A DNA stretch of 12,632 nucleotides from contig JAHEZA010000024.1 of assembly GCA_023251335.1 (NCBI GenBank), positions 1 through 12,632 on the forward strand. The letters run 5' to 3'. Position numbers and translations under genes: made by a program. Shown here in pieces: positions 1-6,588 of the stretch. Below the pieces are notes generated by a model. That model made no database searches. It was not told where the DNA came from and worked only from the letters and a program-made list of their open reading frames with translations. Source of the stretch: Chitinophagaceae bacterium (GTDB lineage: Bacteria > Bacteroidota > Bacteroidia > Chitinophagales > Chitinophagaceae). How positions within the stretch are numbered: the stretch's first letter is position 1; each line of letters opens with the position of its first letter.

Positions 1-1183
1 ATTTACTTTCGACATCCCCTCCAATTTTTTTGTAGGCATCTCTCAATGGCATTCCCTGCAAAACCAGTTTATTCATTTCTTCTACCGTAAATAGATATTT
101 ATATTTTTCATCGCTAAGAATATCTTTTTTTACATCAATGTTTTCAAACATCAACGTTGCCATCCTGATACAATCTTTTAAATTTTTTATTGCCGGGAAA
201 AGATGTTCCTTCAACAACTGAAACTCGCGATGATAGCCGGAAGGAAGGTTGGTCGAGATCATAAAGATTTCGTTGGGCAGCGCCTGGATGCGGTTGCAAT
301 GCCCGCGTATCAATTCAAAAACATCCGGATTCTTTTTATGCGGCATGATACTGCTACCGGTCGTTAGTTCATCCGGAAAAGAAATAAATCCAAAATTCTG
401 ATTCAGATAGAGACAGGCATCCATACTCATACGGGCAAGCGTAGCCGCAATATTAGCCAGAGCTTGTGACAAAATTCTCTCTGTTTTTCCACGACTCATT
501 TGAGCATATACCACGTTGTAATTCAGATCACCAAATCCCAATAATTCTGTCGTCATTTTTCGATCAATAGGAAACGAAGAACCAAACCCTGCTGCAGACC
601 CAAGCGGGTTTTTATTGGTTACTTCCCATGCACCATGAAGGGTTACTAAATCGTCAACGAGGCTTTCCGCGTAAGCGCCAAACCACAATCCAAACGAACT
701 CGGCATAGCGAGCTGTAAATGCGTGTAGCCAGGCAACAGAAAATCTTTATATTTTTCGCTCTGTGTTTGCAAGAGATTAAAATAACCGTTTACGTCGTGT
801 ACCAGTTCTTCAATTTCTTTTCTTAAAAAAAGTTTTAAATCAAGGATTACCTGATCGTTGCGTGAACGAGCGCTGTGTATTTTCTTTCCGGCGTCGCCTA
901 ACTTTTTTGTGAGTAGAAATTCCACTTGTGAGTGGATATCTTCTACGCCTTCGTCCAGTAAAAAATTTCCTGATTCAATATCCTTGTAAATATCTTTTAA
1001 GGCTAGTTGCAGTTTAGCTAAATCTTCGTTGCTGAGCAAGCCAACACTATTAAGCATTTTGATATGAGCCAATGATCCCAACACATCGTAAGGTGCAAGG
1101 AACATATCCAGTTCACGATCTTTTCCTACGGTAAATGTTTCAACTTCTTTTAATGATTCAGTATTTTTTTGCCAGAGTTTCAT
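1..1183 (-). CDS. argH: Argininosuccinate lyase, 3' end beyond the window
   Basis: This enzyme splits argininosuccinate into arginine and fumarate, the last step of arginine synthesis, in the cytoplasm. The window holds 394 residues from the ATG at 1183-1181; the family is usually about 440-470 residues, so only a short C-terminal part is missing. Visible motifs are HSARSRND (103-110), the GYTHLQ stretch with the conserved Thr154-His155, and the fumarase/lyase superfamily signature GSSIMPHKKNPD (276-287) on the flexible loop carrying the catalytic serine. The C-terminal substrate-domain motif QGMPLRDAY is also present. No stop interrupts the frame before the edge. The start is the first Met, preceded by A-rich sequence as in other genes here. 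It reads in the same direction as the upstream ABC gene but is separated from it by 205 bp, so it probably has its own promoter, though I see no good TAnnTTTG. No other arginine gene is visible. Identification is very secure. Confidence 0.96.
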   Translation of the reverse strand, partial: MKLWQKNTESLKEVETFTVGKDRELDMFLAPYDVLGSLAHIKMLNSVGLLSNEDLAKLQLALKDIYKDIESGNFLLDEGVEDIHSQVEFLLTKKLGDAGKKIHSARSRNDQVILDLKLFLRKEIEELVHDVNGYFNLLQTQSEKYKDFLLPGYTHLQLAMPSSFGLWFGAYAESLVDDLVTLHGAWEVTNKNPLGSAAGFGSSFPIDRKMTTELLGFGDLNYNVVYAQMSRGKTERILSQALANIAATLARMSMDACLYLNQNFGFISFPDELTTGSSIMPHKKNPDVFELIRGHCNRIQALPNEIFMISTNLPSGYHREFQLLKEHLFPAIKNLKDCIRMATLMFENIDVKKDILSDEKYKYLFTVEEMNKLVLQGMPLRDAYKKIGGDVESK

Positions 1184-1298
1184 TTGTTTATTGTTCTCTT
1201 TTTGTAATGAGTGTGTTTCATTTGTGCAATAATAGTTCCTTTTTCAATATGCATTTTTATCTCAATGTTCTTCATCAATTTACTCCACAGTAAACGAA

Positions 1299-1320
1299 CC
1301 TGCCTACCGACAAAGGCAGG
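1299..1320. repeat. Palindromic element, 7-bp stem (cctgcct/aggcagg)
   Basis: A perfect 7-bp inverted repeat, cctgcct (1299-1305) and aggcagg (1314-1320), encloses an 8-nt loop. It is much richer in G+C than its surroundings. It lies in the spacer between the ABC gene's 3' end and the argH start. Neither strand carries a clear T-tract after the hairpin, so it is a poor intrinsic terminator. It could be a dispersed intergenic palindrome or a weak barrier at the end of the ABC transcript, which stops 69 bp before it. The stem is directly visible; the role is inference. Confidence 0.5.
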
Positions 1321-1388
1321 CAAAAACTCCAAATTTCTATTTATTTTTTTGCGCAGCGAAATTAAAAAAGAAACCCTGTGGTGCTCAT

Positions 1389-3218
1389 TTATTTATATCC
1401 CTTCGCCTGCAACATAAATAATTCTGCGTAACGCCCTTTTTTTTCTAACAGTTCCTCATGGCTTCCCATTTCTATAATTTCTCCTTTGTCTAATACCAAT
1501 ATGCGATCGGCCATGCGCACTGTTGAAAAACGGTGGGAGATGAGGACTGCCATTTTATCTTTAGTAAGTTCTGCAAAGCGCTGAAATACTTCATACTCTG
1601 CACGGGCATCCAGTGAACTGGTAGGCTCATCCAAAATCAGTAATTGCGCTTCTTTCATGTAGGCCCTTGCCAGCGCAACCTTTTGCCATTCTCCGCCGCT
1701 AAGTTCAATTCCATTGTTAAAGCGACGACCCAACGCCTGGTCATATTGATCCGGTAATTTTTCCGCCAGCAAATGAGCAAGACTTTTTTCAGCCGATTGC
1801 CTGATCAAAATACGATTGTCTAATTCATCAATATTACCAACGGCGATATTTTGCGCGAAACTCATTTGATAGCGAAGGTAGTCCTGGAAAATGATGCCGG
1901 TATTTTTGCGCAAATCCATCATATCATATTCCCGCAGGTCAATTCCGTCCAGCAGAATACGGCCTTCAACCGGATCGTAGAGTCTTGCGAGCAATTTGAC
2001 TAAGGTTGTTTTGCCCGCTCCGTTTTCACCGACCAGCGCCAGCTTTTCTCCCGCGTTCAACGTGAAACTTAAATGCCTGTTGGCCCATTTATCGCTGTTG
2101 TGATATTTAAAACCAACATTTTCGAAAGTGAAACCCTGCCTGATAGGATTTGGGAAAGGAACAGGTTTTACTGCCGCCACAATCTTTGGTTGTATTTCAA
2201 AAAAATCGAAAAAATCATGCAGATAAATTGCGCTTTGTGACACGCTGGTAAATCGTGATAGAATATTTTCCAGGAGGCTTCGAAGTTGTTTGAAAGATCC
2301 GGCGAGGAACGTGAGAGAGCCGATGGTGATTGCGCCATCTACGGTTTTAAATATCATGACCACATAGGCGGTGTAATACCCAAGGCTGCCAAGCAGGGCA
2401 AAAAAAGTACCCCATGATGCGCGCTTTATTGAAAGGCTTCTGTTGTCATCATAAAATTTATTACTGAGTGTTTTAAAACGATCTACCAAAAAACCTGACA
2501 GGTTAAACAATTTCACTTCTTTAGCCGTTGCGTCACTGGCGCCGAGAAATCGCATGTAATCCAGCTCGCGCCTTTCGGGAGTTTGGCCACGTGTAAGCGC
2601 ATAACTTTTATCATTAAAATAAGATTCTCCAAGAAAAGCGGGAACGATGGCGACCAGCAATAATACTATCAGCCATGCATTGAATGCCATTAATCCGACG
2701 AGCAGGAAAGCCATTGTGATTATATCCTGGACCTGCGCAAGTATCTGTGATAAAAGAATCGTTCGTCCTGTAGTTTGTTGCCTGGCCCGCTCCAGTTTAT
2801 CGTAAAATTCTGAATCTTCAAACTGGTCAAGATCGAGGGTAGCTGCATGTTCCATGATCTTCACAGATGTGTGGATGGAGAAACGGTCACCCAATAAACT
2901 ATCCACCAAAGCGGTGCCACGGGCCAATCCATCGGATATGATCGCCAATGCAAACTCTGCTGCCACTAATTCCCATAAATAACTTAGATCGGCACCGTGA
3001 GTTTTACTTTGTAATATTACTTCGTCTATAATTAATTTACCAATGTATAGTATGCTAACAGGTATGGCTGATCGAATTAATCTCAGAATGATATTCAGCA
3101 AAGTGTACCAACTGTTGGTTTCCCATACCAGTTTAAAAAACCTTGGCAAATTACCCAATGCATCAAATTTTTCTTTGAGTGTAGGTTTGGGAAGTGCGTT
3201 AATAACAGGCCTTGCCAT
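1389..3218 (-). CDS. ABC exporter, fused permease and ATPase (half-transporter)
   Basis: An ATP-driven inner-membrane exporter half of 609 residues that would work as a dimer; the substrate cannot be told from sequence. The N-terminal part (about 30-340) is the membrane domain, with hydrophobic segments near 37-67, 80-98, 160-197 and 268-305. The C-terminal nucleotide-binding domain (about 362-605) is complete: A-loop Tyr near 371, Walker A GENGAGKTT (397-405), Q-loop Gln445, ABC signature LSGGE (506-510), Walker B LLILDEP (526-532) with catalytic Glu531, D-loop SSLD, and switch His562. All key residues are present, so it should be an active ATPase. It resembles the MsbA/MdlB-type exporters (COG1132). 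It lacks the N-terminal C39 peptidase of bacteriocin exporters. It begins at the ATG at 3218-3216, with a candidate promoter at 3240-3247. No accessory membrane-fusion protein or substrate gene lies beside it, and argH downstream is unrelated. The family is certain; the cargo is unknown. Confidence 0.93.
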   Translation of the reverse strand: MARPVINALPKPTLKEKFDALGNLPRFFKLVWETNSWYTLLNIILRLIRSAIPVSILYIGKLIIDEVILQSKTHGADLSYLWELVAAEFALAIISDGLARGTALVDSLLGDRFSIHTSVKIMEHAATLDLDQFEDSEFYDKLERARQQTTGRTILLSQILAQVQDIITMAFLLVGLMAFNAWLIVLLLVAIVPAFLGESYFNDKSYALTRGQTPERRELDYMRFLGASDATAKEVKLFNLSGFLVDRFKTLSNKFYDDNRSLSIKRASWGTFFALLGSLGYYTAYVVMIFKTVDGAITIGSLTFLAGSFKQLRSLLENILSRFTSVSQSAIYLHDFFDFFEIQPKIVAAVKPVPFPNPIRQGFTFENVGFKYHNSDKWANRHLSFTLNAGEKLALVGENGAGKTTLVKLLARLYDPVEGRILLDGIDLREYDMMDLRKNTGIIFQDYLRYQMSFAQNIAVGNIDELDNRILIRQSAEKSLAHLLAEKLPDQYDQALGRRFNNGIELSGGEWQKVALARAYMKEAQLLILDEPTSSLDARAEYEVFQRFAELTKDKMAVLISHRFSTVRMADRILVLDKGEIIEMGSHEELLEKKGRYAELFMLQAKGYK

Positions 3219-3239
3219 GAACTATTTATTTTTTTGCAG

Positions 3240-3247
3240 CAAAACTA
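3240..3247 (-). promoter_or_regulatory. Candidate -7 element of the ABC gene promoter
   Basis: Read on the minus strand this is TAGTTTTG, an exact match to the Bacteroidota -7 consensus TAnnTTTG, 21 bp before the ABC start codon. A TTG (3265-3263 on the minus strand) lies 15 nt upstream, somewhat closer than usual for the -33 element. The predicted leader would be only about 15 nt. Confidence 0.4.
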
Positions 3248-3421
3248 ATTTACTTGATCGGGCAATTCCTAAATAATATTTTCAAACAATTACGCAGAAA
3301 TCCCGAACAAACTGTAGTCTGTTTGTTATTAATAAATATATGAAATTTTTTGCGTCATTGAATTGCAGTAAACAAACAAAAAAGGCAAATTTTGATTTGG
3401 GCTGAAGTTTAGACATAAACA

Positions 3422-3450
3422 ACAAGCCTCAAAAATTGTTTGAGGCTTGT
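3422..3450 (-). terminator. Intrinsic terminator-like hairpin after the desaturase gene
   Basis: A perfect 12-bp inverted repeat (3422-3433 with 3439-3450) encloses the 5-nt loop aattg, 24 bp past the desaturase stop codon. Read on the minus strand it is followed by the T-rich stretch tgtttatgtct, an imperfect U-tract. On the plus strand it is followed by cacttaatca, so the minus direction fits better. It probably ends the bshB1-desaturase transcript. Confidence 0.7.
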
Positions 3451-3474
3451 CACTTAATCAACTATTTGGCAACG

Positions 3475-4545
3475 TTATGCCAATTGCCCCAATTTTTTTA
3501 AATAATGAATATGTGAAACAATCGCCTGTCTCATTTTTGGAAATTCAATGTAATCAATGCCGTATTCGCTACAGGTCTTTTTAATTATTTTACTGATAGC
3601 AGGGTAGTGTACATGAGAAATTCTCGGGAACAAATGATGTTCGATTTGGAAATTAAGACCACCAAGCAACCATGAAATCGTTTTATTTTTTGTGGCAAAA
3701 TTTGCGGTTGTATTTATTTGATGAATTGCCCATTCATTCTCAATTTTGCCTGTTATTTCTGTTGGCATCGGAAATTCTGTGTGCTCTACGGTATGCGCCA
3801 ATTGAAATACAATACTGATCGCTAAACCCGTTACCATTGTTATAATTAAGAATCCGATCAGCCATGTTGCAAAACCCAACAACATAATCGGTAAAACCAC
3901 AAACATAAATGCATAGATGGCTTTTGCCGCCCAGAATGAAAAATGCTCCCAGGCAGTCATTTTCCTCAAAGGTACTGCGCCGACTTTTCCTGTGAAATAT
4001 TTATCGTAGTCTGTTTTAAATATCCATATCAAATGGAGCAGAGAATAAAGAAACCAGAAATAATGTTGCTGATATTTGTGCAGTTTCAATTTCTTTTGTG
4101 TAGTAGCAAATCTAAGCCATGGACGTGCTTCTATGTCATCGTCCATTCCGTCAATGTTTGTATAGGTATGATGGATAATATTATGTTTCATGTTCCACAT
4201 GATAGCACTACCGCCCAGGAAATTGAGTGAGGCGCCCGCAGCTTTATTGATAATTTTATACTTACTGAAACTTCCGTGTGCTCCATCGTGCATTACATTA
4301 AACCCTATGGCGGCAGTCAGTAAGCCGAAGAATATGCATTCAGGTATAGCAATCCATACGCCCGGAGTAAAAAAAACGAGGTGCACATAAATTACCAGGT
4401 ATAAAAGACTGAAAAGAATGCCCTTGAAAATTAAATTGAAGTTCCCCGTCATTGGGCGTTGCTTGTCGGTAAAATATTGATTAACGCGGTTTTTTAATAC
4501 GGTGTGAAAATCTCCCCGCCCTTGTATGAATCTTGGAGTCTGCAT
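3475..4545 (-). CDS. Membrane fatty acid (acyl-CoA/acyl-lipid) desaturase
   Basis: A di-iron integral-membrane enzyme that puts a double bond into a fatty acyl chain, using oxygen and electrons from a partner protein. The 356-residue protein has the three histidine boxes of the family: HDGAH (86-90), HNIIHH (121-126) and QIEHH (300-304), plus HTVEH (251-255). The QxxHH form of the third box is typical of front-end or DesA3-like desaturases (COG3239). There is no fused cytochrome b5 domain, so the electron donor must be separate and is not in this window. Hydrophobic segments lie near 38-60, 64-84, 160-176, 204-224 and 226-250. It starts at the ATG at 4545-4543, 36 bp after the bshB1 stop and in the same direction, and a strong hairpin follows, which suggests a two-gene transcript. 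The family is secure; regioselectivity and native substrate cannot be read from sequence. Confidence 0.92.
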   Translation of the reverse strand: MQTPRFIQGRGDFHTVLKNRVNQYFTDKQRPMTGNFNLIFKGILFSLLYLVIYVHLVFFTPGVWIAIPECIFFGLLTAAIGFNVMHDGAHGSFSKYKIINKAAGASLNFLGGSAIMWNMKHNIIHHTYTNIDGMDDDIEARPWLRFATTQKKLKLHKYQQHYFWFLYSLLHLIWIFKTDYDKYFTGKVGAVPLRKMTAWEHFSFWAAKAIYAFMFVVLPIMLLGFATWLIGFLIITMVTGLAISIVFQLAHTVEHTEFPMPTEITGKIENEWAIHQINTTANFATKNKTISWLLGGLNFQIEHHLFPRISHVHYPAISKIIKKTCSEYGIDYIEFPKMRQAIVSHIHYLKKLGQLA

Positions 4546-4581
4546 TATGATATTGTTTATTAATTTTTATTAAATGGTTAA

Positions 4582-5310
4582 TTAAGTTATATGCTGAATG
4601 AGCGCATCAAAAGAATTCATTCCAATCATTTTTTTGGAAATAAACCCTTCTGCGTGTTTTACTCCGATCATTTTACCAAACATCTTGGAACGGTTGATCA
4701 CACTTTCTAAAAAATCCGGTGTCGAAATATAGGTTTGCGGCTCATCGTCATCTTTTGCCAGGAACTGAGTTTTGAACGCTTTTATGGCCTCCAGTTTCTT
4801 CTCTATTACCTCAGAAATGTCAATAACGAAAGAAGGTGCAAAATATTGATCCTGGATATAATTGAAAACATATTTCGGCCTCCAGGCTTCTTGCTTTTTT
4901 CCTCCATCAAGGGTTTCTATTTTCCTGAGCCCGGACAAAAACGCCGCGTCCATTACTAACTGCGCAGCGCGTCCATGATCAGGATGCCTATCATCAGGCG
5001 CGTTACACAAAATAATTTCAGGTTGATATTTTCTAAGAACTGTGATTATTTTCCTCTGATTTTCTTCGTCATTCCTGAAAAAGCCATCGGCCATGTCAAG
5101 ATTTTCTCTTATGGCTGCGCCCAATATTTTTGCAGAATTGGCCGCTTCTTCTTCTCTTGTTTTTGCCGTACCCCTGGTACCTAATTCACCCCGGGTAAGA
5201 TCAATAATTCCTATTTCTTTTCCATGATTCTTTTCTGTCAACAATGTCCCTGAACAACTTAATTCCACATCGTCAGGATGAACACCAAATGCTAAAAGCC
5301 CTAACTTCAT
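4582..5310 (-). CDS. bshB1: Bacillithiol biosynthesis deacetylase BshB1
   Basis: A zinc-dependent PIG-L-family deacetylase that removes the acetyl group from N-acetylglucosaminyl-malate, the second step in making bacillithiol, a low-molecular-weight thiol used for redox balance and detoxification. The 242-residue protein begins MKLGLLAFGVHPDD. His11 and Asp14 of HPDD, and His112 of HPDH (109-112), match the family's zinc ligands, and Asp13 matches the general base. The segment DLTRGELGTRGT (37-48) is typical of BshB1. The frame extends upstream to a TTG at 5361, but the ATG at 5310-5308 is preferred: it gives the family's normal N-terminus, and the upstream extension would overlap the candidate promoter. 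The desaturase gene follows 36 bp downstream in the same direction. The partner genes bshA and bshC are not in the window. PIG-L enzymes acting on other sugars are the alternative, but the motifs favour BshB1. Confidence 0.9.
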   Translation of the reverse strand: MKLGLLAFGVHPDDVELSCSGTLLTEKNHGKEIGIIDLTRGELGTRGTAKTREEEAANSAKILGAAIRENLDMADGFFRNDEENQRKIITVLRKYQPEIILCNAPDDRHPDHGRAAQLVMDAAFLSGLRKIETLDGGKKQEAWRPKYVFNYIQDQYFAPSFVIDISEVIEKKLEAIKAFKTQFLAKDDDEPQTYISTPDFLESVINRSKMFGKMIGVKHAEGFISKKMIGMNSFDALIQHIT

Positions 5311-5358
5311 TATTCTGTAATTTAGGAAAGAAGAAAGTCTGGTTAAATAATACGGCAG

Positions 5359-5366
5359 CAAAGTTA
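5359..5366 (-). promoter_or_regulatory. Candidate -7 element of the bshB1-desaturase promoter
   Basis: Read on the minus strand this is TAACTTTG, an exact match to TAnnTTTG and followed by C as is common in this phylum. It would give a leader of about 42 nt before the bshB1 ATG at 5310. I see no clear TTG at the expected -33 distance. Its position is one reason for preferring the 5310 start over the upstream TTG at 5361. Confidence 0.5.
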
Positions 5367-5549
5367 CGGTAAAACGGCGGTTTCTCTTTAGTTTTATGAC
5401 TTTGAAAAAGTTAAAACAGGGGGATCGATGCTTGAGATTGTTTGCCAGCGATCATAACAATTAGCGATTTCCAACCTGCACTTTGTTTTTTTTGCTACGC
5501 TACTTTTTTGCTTTTGATTTTTCAAATAGTTGATGTTTTGTTTTAATGA

Positions 5550-5557
5550 TTATTTTG
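5550..5557 (+). promoter_or_regulatory. Weak candidate -7 element for the membrane-protein gene
   Basis: The sequence TTATTTTG has one mismatch to TAnnTTTG and is followed by CAG. A TTG at 5530-5532 lies 17 nt upstream, a plausible -33 spacing. The start codon of the membrane-protein gene is 18 bp downstream. This is a suggestion only. Confidence 0.3.
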
Positions 5558-5575
5558 CAGGCATAAATATTTGTG

Positions 5576-6106
5576 ATGGAAAATAAATTATATGATTATG
5601 AAATGGAGCCTGAGAAAAGATCCACATTTCTTACGTGGCTTTGCATTCTTACTTTTATTGGAAGCAGTTGGGCAATAGTGAGCAGTATCTGGTCTTACAC
5701 GGCAGCTCATAAAACGGCGACTGTGGTTTCCGGCAATTTTAGTACGCAAACACAGGATTCCGCTTTTCAAAATGATACAGCGATGGTTACTATAAAAGAA
5801 AACCGTTCTCCTTTTGGAGCAAAAATGAAAGCATCTCTTTCGAAAATCTTTAAAGAAGGTAATATCCGCAAAATGGCAATTGGCAGTTTGGTTGCCGCAC
5901 TGCTTACGCTTTTCGGCGCATTGTTGATGTGGCAATTGAAACGAAACGGATTTTATTTATATATTGCAGGAGTTGCTGTCGGCATTATGATACCTTTTTA
6001 TGTTTTCGGCAACGATCTGGTAGCGGTGGGTGCATCTTCTTTTGCCAATTTTTTCGGGCTCATCTTTATTGCGTTGTATGCACTTAATCTTAAATCATTG
6101 AAATAA
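5576..6106 (+). CDS. Hypothetical membrane protein with four predicted helices
   Basis: I do not recognise this 176-residue protein. It has a short charged N-terminus (1-16). One hydrophobic segment at about 18-40 is followed by a polar region of about 60 residues (41-98) rich in Ser, Thr and Lys. Three further hydrophobic segments lie close together at about 101-121, 125-145 and 149-172. It ends with the short basic tail LKSLK. There is no signal-peptidase or lipoprotein site and no catalytic motif that I can see. The frame could open at a GTG at 5573, but the overlapping ATG at 5576 is the better start. It is transcribed divergently from bshB1, and rpsO follows 125 bp downstream with its own promoter, so it is probably a single-gene unit. 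The composition matches its neighbours, with no sign of transfer. Function unknown. Confidence 0.75.
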   Translation: MENKLYDYEMEPEKRSTFLTWLCILTFIGSSWAIVSSIWSYTAAHKTATVVSGNFSTQTQDSAFQNDTAMVTIKENRSPFGAKMKASLSKIFKEGNIRKMAIGSLVAALLTLFGALLMWQLKRNGFYLYIAGVAVGIMIPFYVFGNDLVAVGASSFANFFGLIFIALYALNLKSLK

Positions 6107-6193
6107 GGCGCTATCAGTAAAAGAACAAATTTTGATAAATTCTAATTAAAAAAAATTTAGCAAACGCAATCATAAAAAATAAAAATTTAGTAC

Positions 6194-6201
6194 TACATTT
6201 G
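6194..6201 (+). promoter_or_regulatory. Candidate -7 element of the rpsO promoter
   Basis: TACATTTG is an exact match to TAnnTTTG and is followed by C, the form often seen in this phylum. It lies 30 bp before the rpsO ATG, so the leader would be about 24 nt. No TTG is evident at the -33 distance in the very A-rich sequence upstream. A leader this short leaves little room for the structured autoregulatory site known from E. coli rpsO. Confidence 0.6.
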
Positions 6202-6231
6202 CAGCCAATTATTAAAATCAGTTCAAAAAAA

Positions 6232-6504
6232 ATGTCTTATTTAACATCAGAAACTAAAGCAAAATACTTTTCAGATTTTGGAGGAAAAGCAGAAAATACC
6301 GGTTCTATTGAGGCCCAGGTAGCACTTCTTACAGAAAAAATTAACCATCTTTCAGACCATCTGAAATCCAATAAAAAAGATTTTAGCACACAGCGTGGTT
6401 TGATGCAGATGGTAGGAAAAAGAAAAAGCCTGTTGGCTTATTTGAGCAAACATGATCTTACAGGATATCGCGCGTTAATTGAAAAGTTAGGACTCCGTAA
6501 ATAA
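6232..6504 (+). CDS. rpsO: 30S ribosomal protein S15
   Basis: A primary 16S rRNA-binding protein of the small subunit that helps form the platform and an intersubunit bridge. The 90-residue product matches the usual length of about 89. It carries the family pattern: DFGGKAENTGSIEAQVALLT near 16-35, then HLSDHLKSNKKDFSTQRGL, then the C-terminal block KRKSLLAYLSKHDLTGYRALIEKLGLRK. The frame opens upstream at a TTG (6199), but that would add 11 foreign residues and overlaps the candidate promoter. The ATG at 6232, after an A-rich stretch, is the true start. pnp follows 84 bp downstream behind an intrinsic terminator. The rpsO-pnp order is conserved in many bacteria, including E. coli, where a terminator also separates the two genes. 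Identification is certain. Confidence 0.98.
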   Translation: MSYLTSETKAKYFSDFGGKAENTGSIEAQVALLTEKINHLSDHLKSNKKDFSTQRGLMQMVGKRKSLLAYLSKHDLTGYRALIEKLGLRK

Positions 6505-6530
6505 TCTTATCACTAAATGATATTGTTAGC

Positions 6531-6567
6531 TATTCCCAACTGAAATTACGGTTGGGAATACTTTTTT
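6531..6567 (+). terminator. Intrinsic terminator between rpsO and pnp
   Basis: A perfect 10-bp stem (tattcccaac at 6531-6540 with gttgggaata at 6551-6560) and a 10-nt loop are followed by c and six T's (6562-6567). It lies 26 bp after the rpsO stop and 21 bp before the pnp start. It should end or limit rpsO transcripts. Since I see no good promoter between it and pnp, pnp probably relies on read-through. Confidence 0.85.
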
Positions 6568-6588
6568 ATAAAATAACCAAACAAAATA

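Noticed and set aside
1211..1417. Plus-strand 68-codon frame in the ABC-argH spacer
   Set aside because: It is low-complexity, overlaps the ABC gene's end on the opposite strand, contains the palindrome, and shows no family features.
3306..3327. Inverted repeat aacaaac/gtttgtt upstream of the ABC gene
   Set aside because: A 7-bp A-T-rich stem with an 8-nt loop and no U-tract on either strand; within chance expectation for this AT-rich spacer.
5311..5361. N-terminal extension of BshB1 to a TTG start
   Set aside because: The extra 17 residues precede the family's normal N-terminus, and the extension overlaps the candidate -7 promoter element.
6199..6231. N-terminal extension of S15 to a TTG start
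   Set aside because: It would start inside the candidate promoter, and S15 proteins are about 89 residues, which the ATG at 6232 gives.
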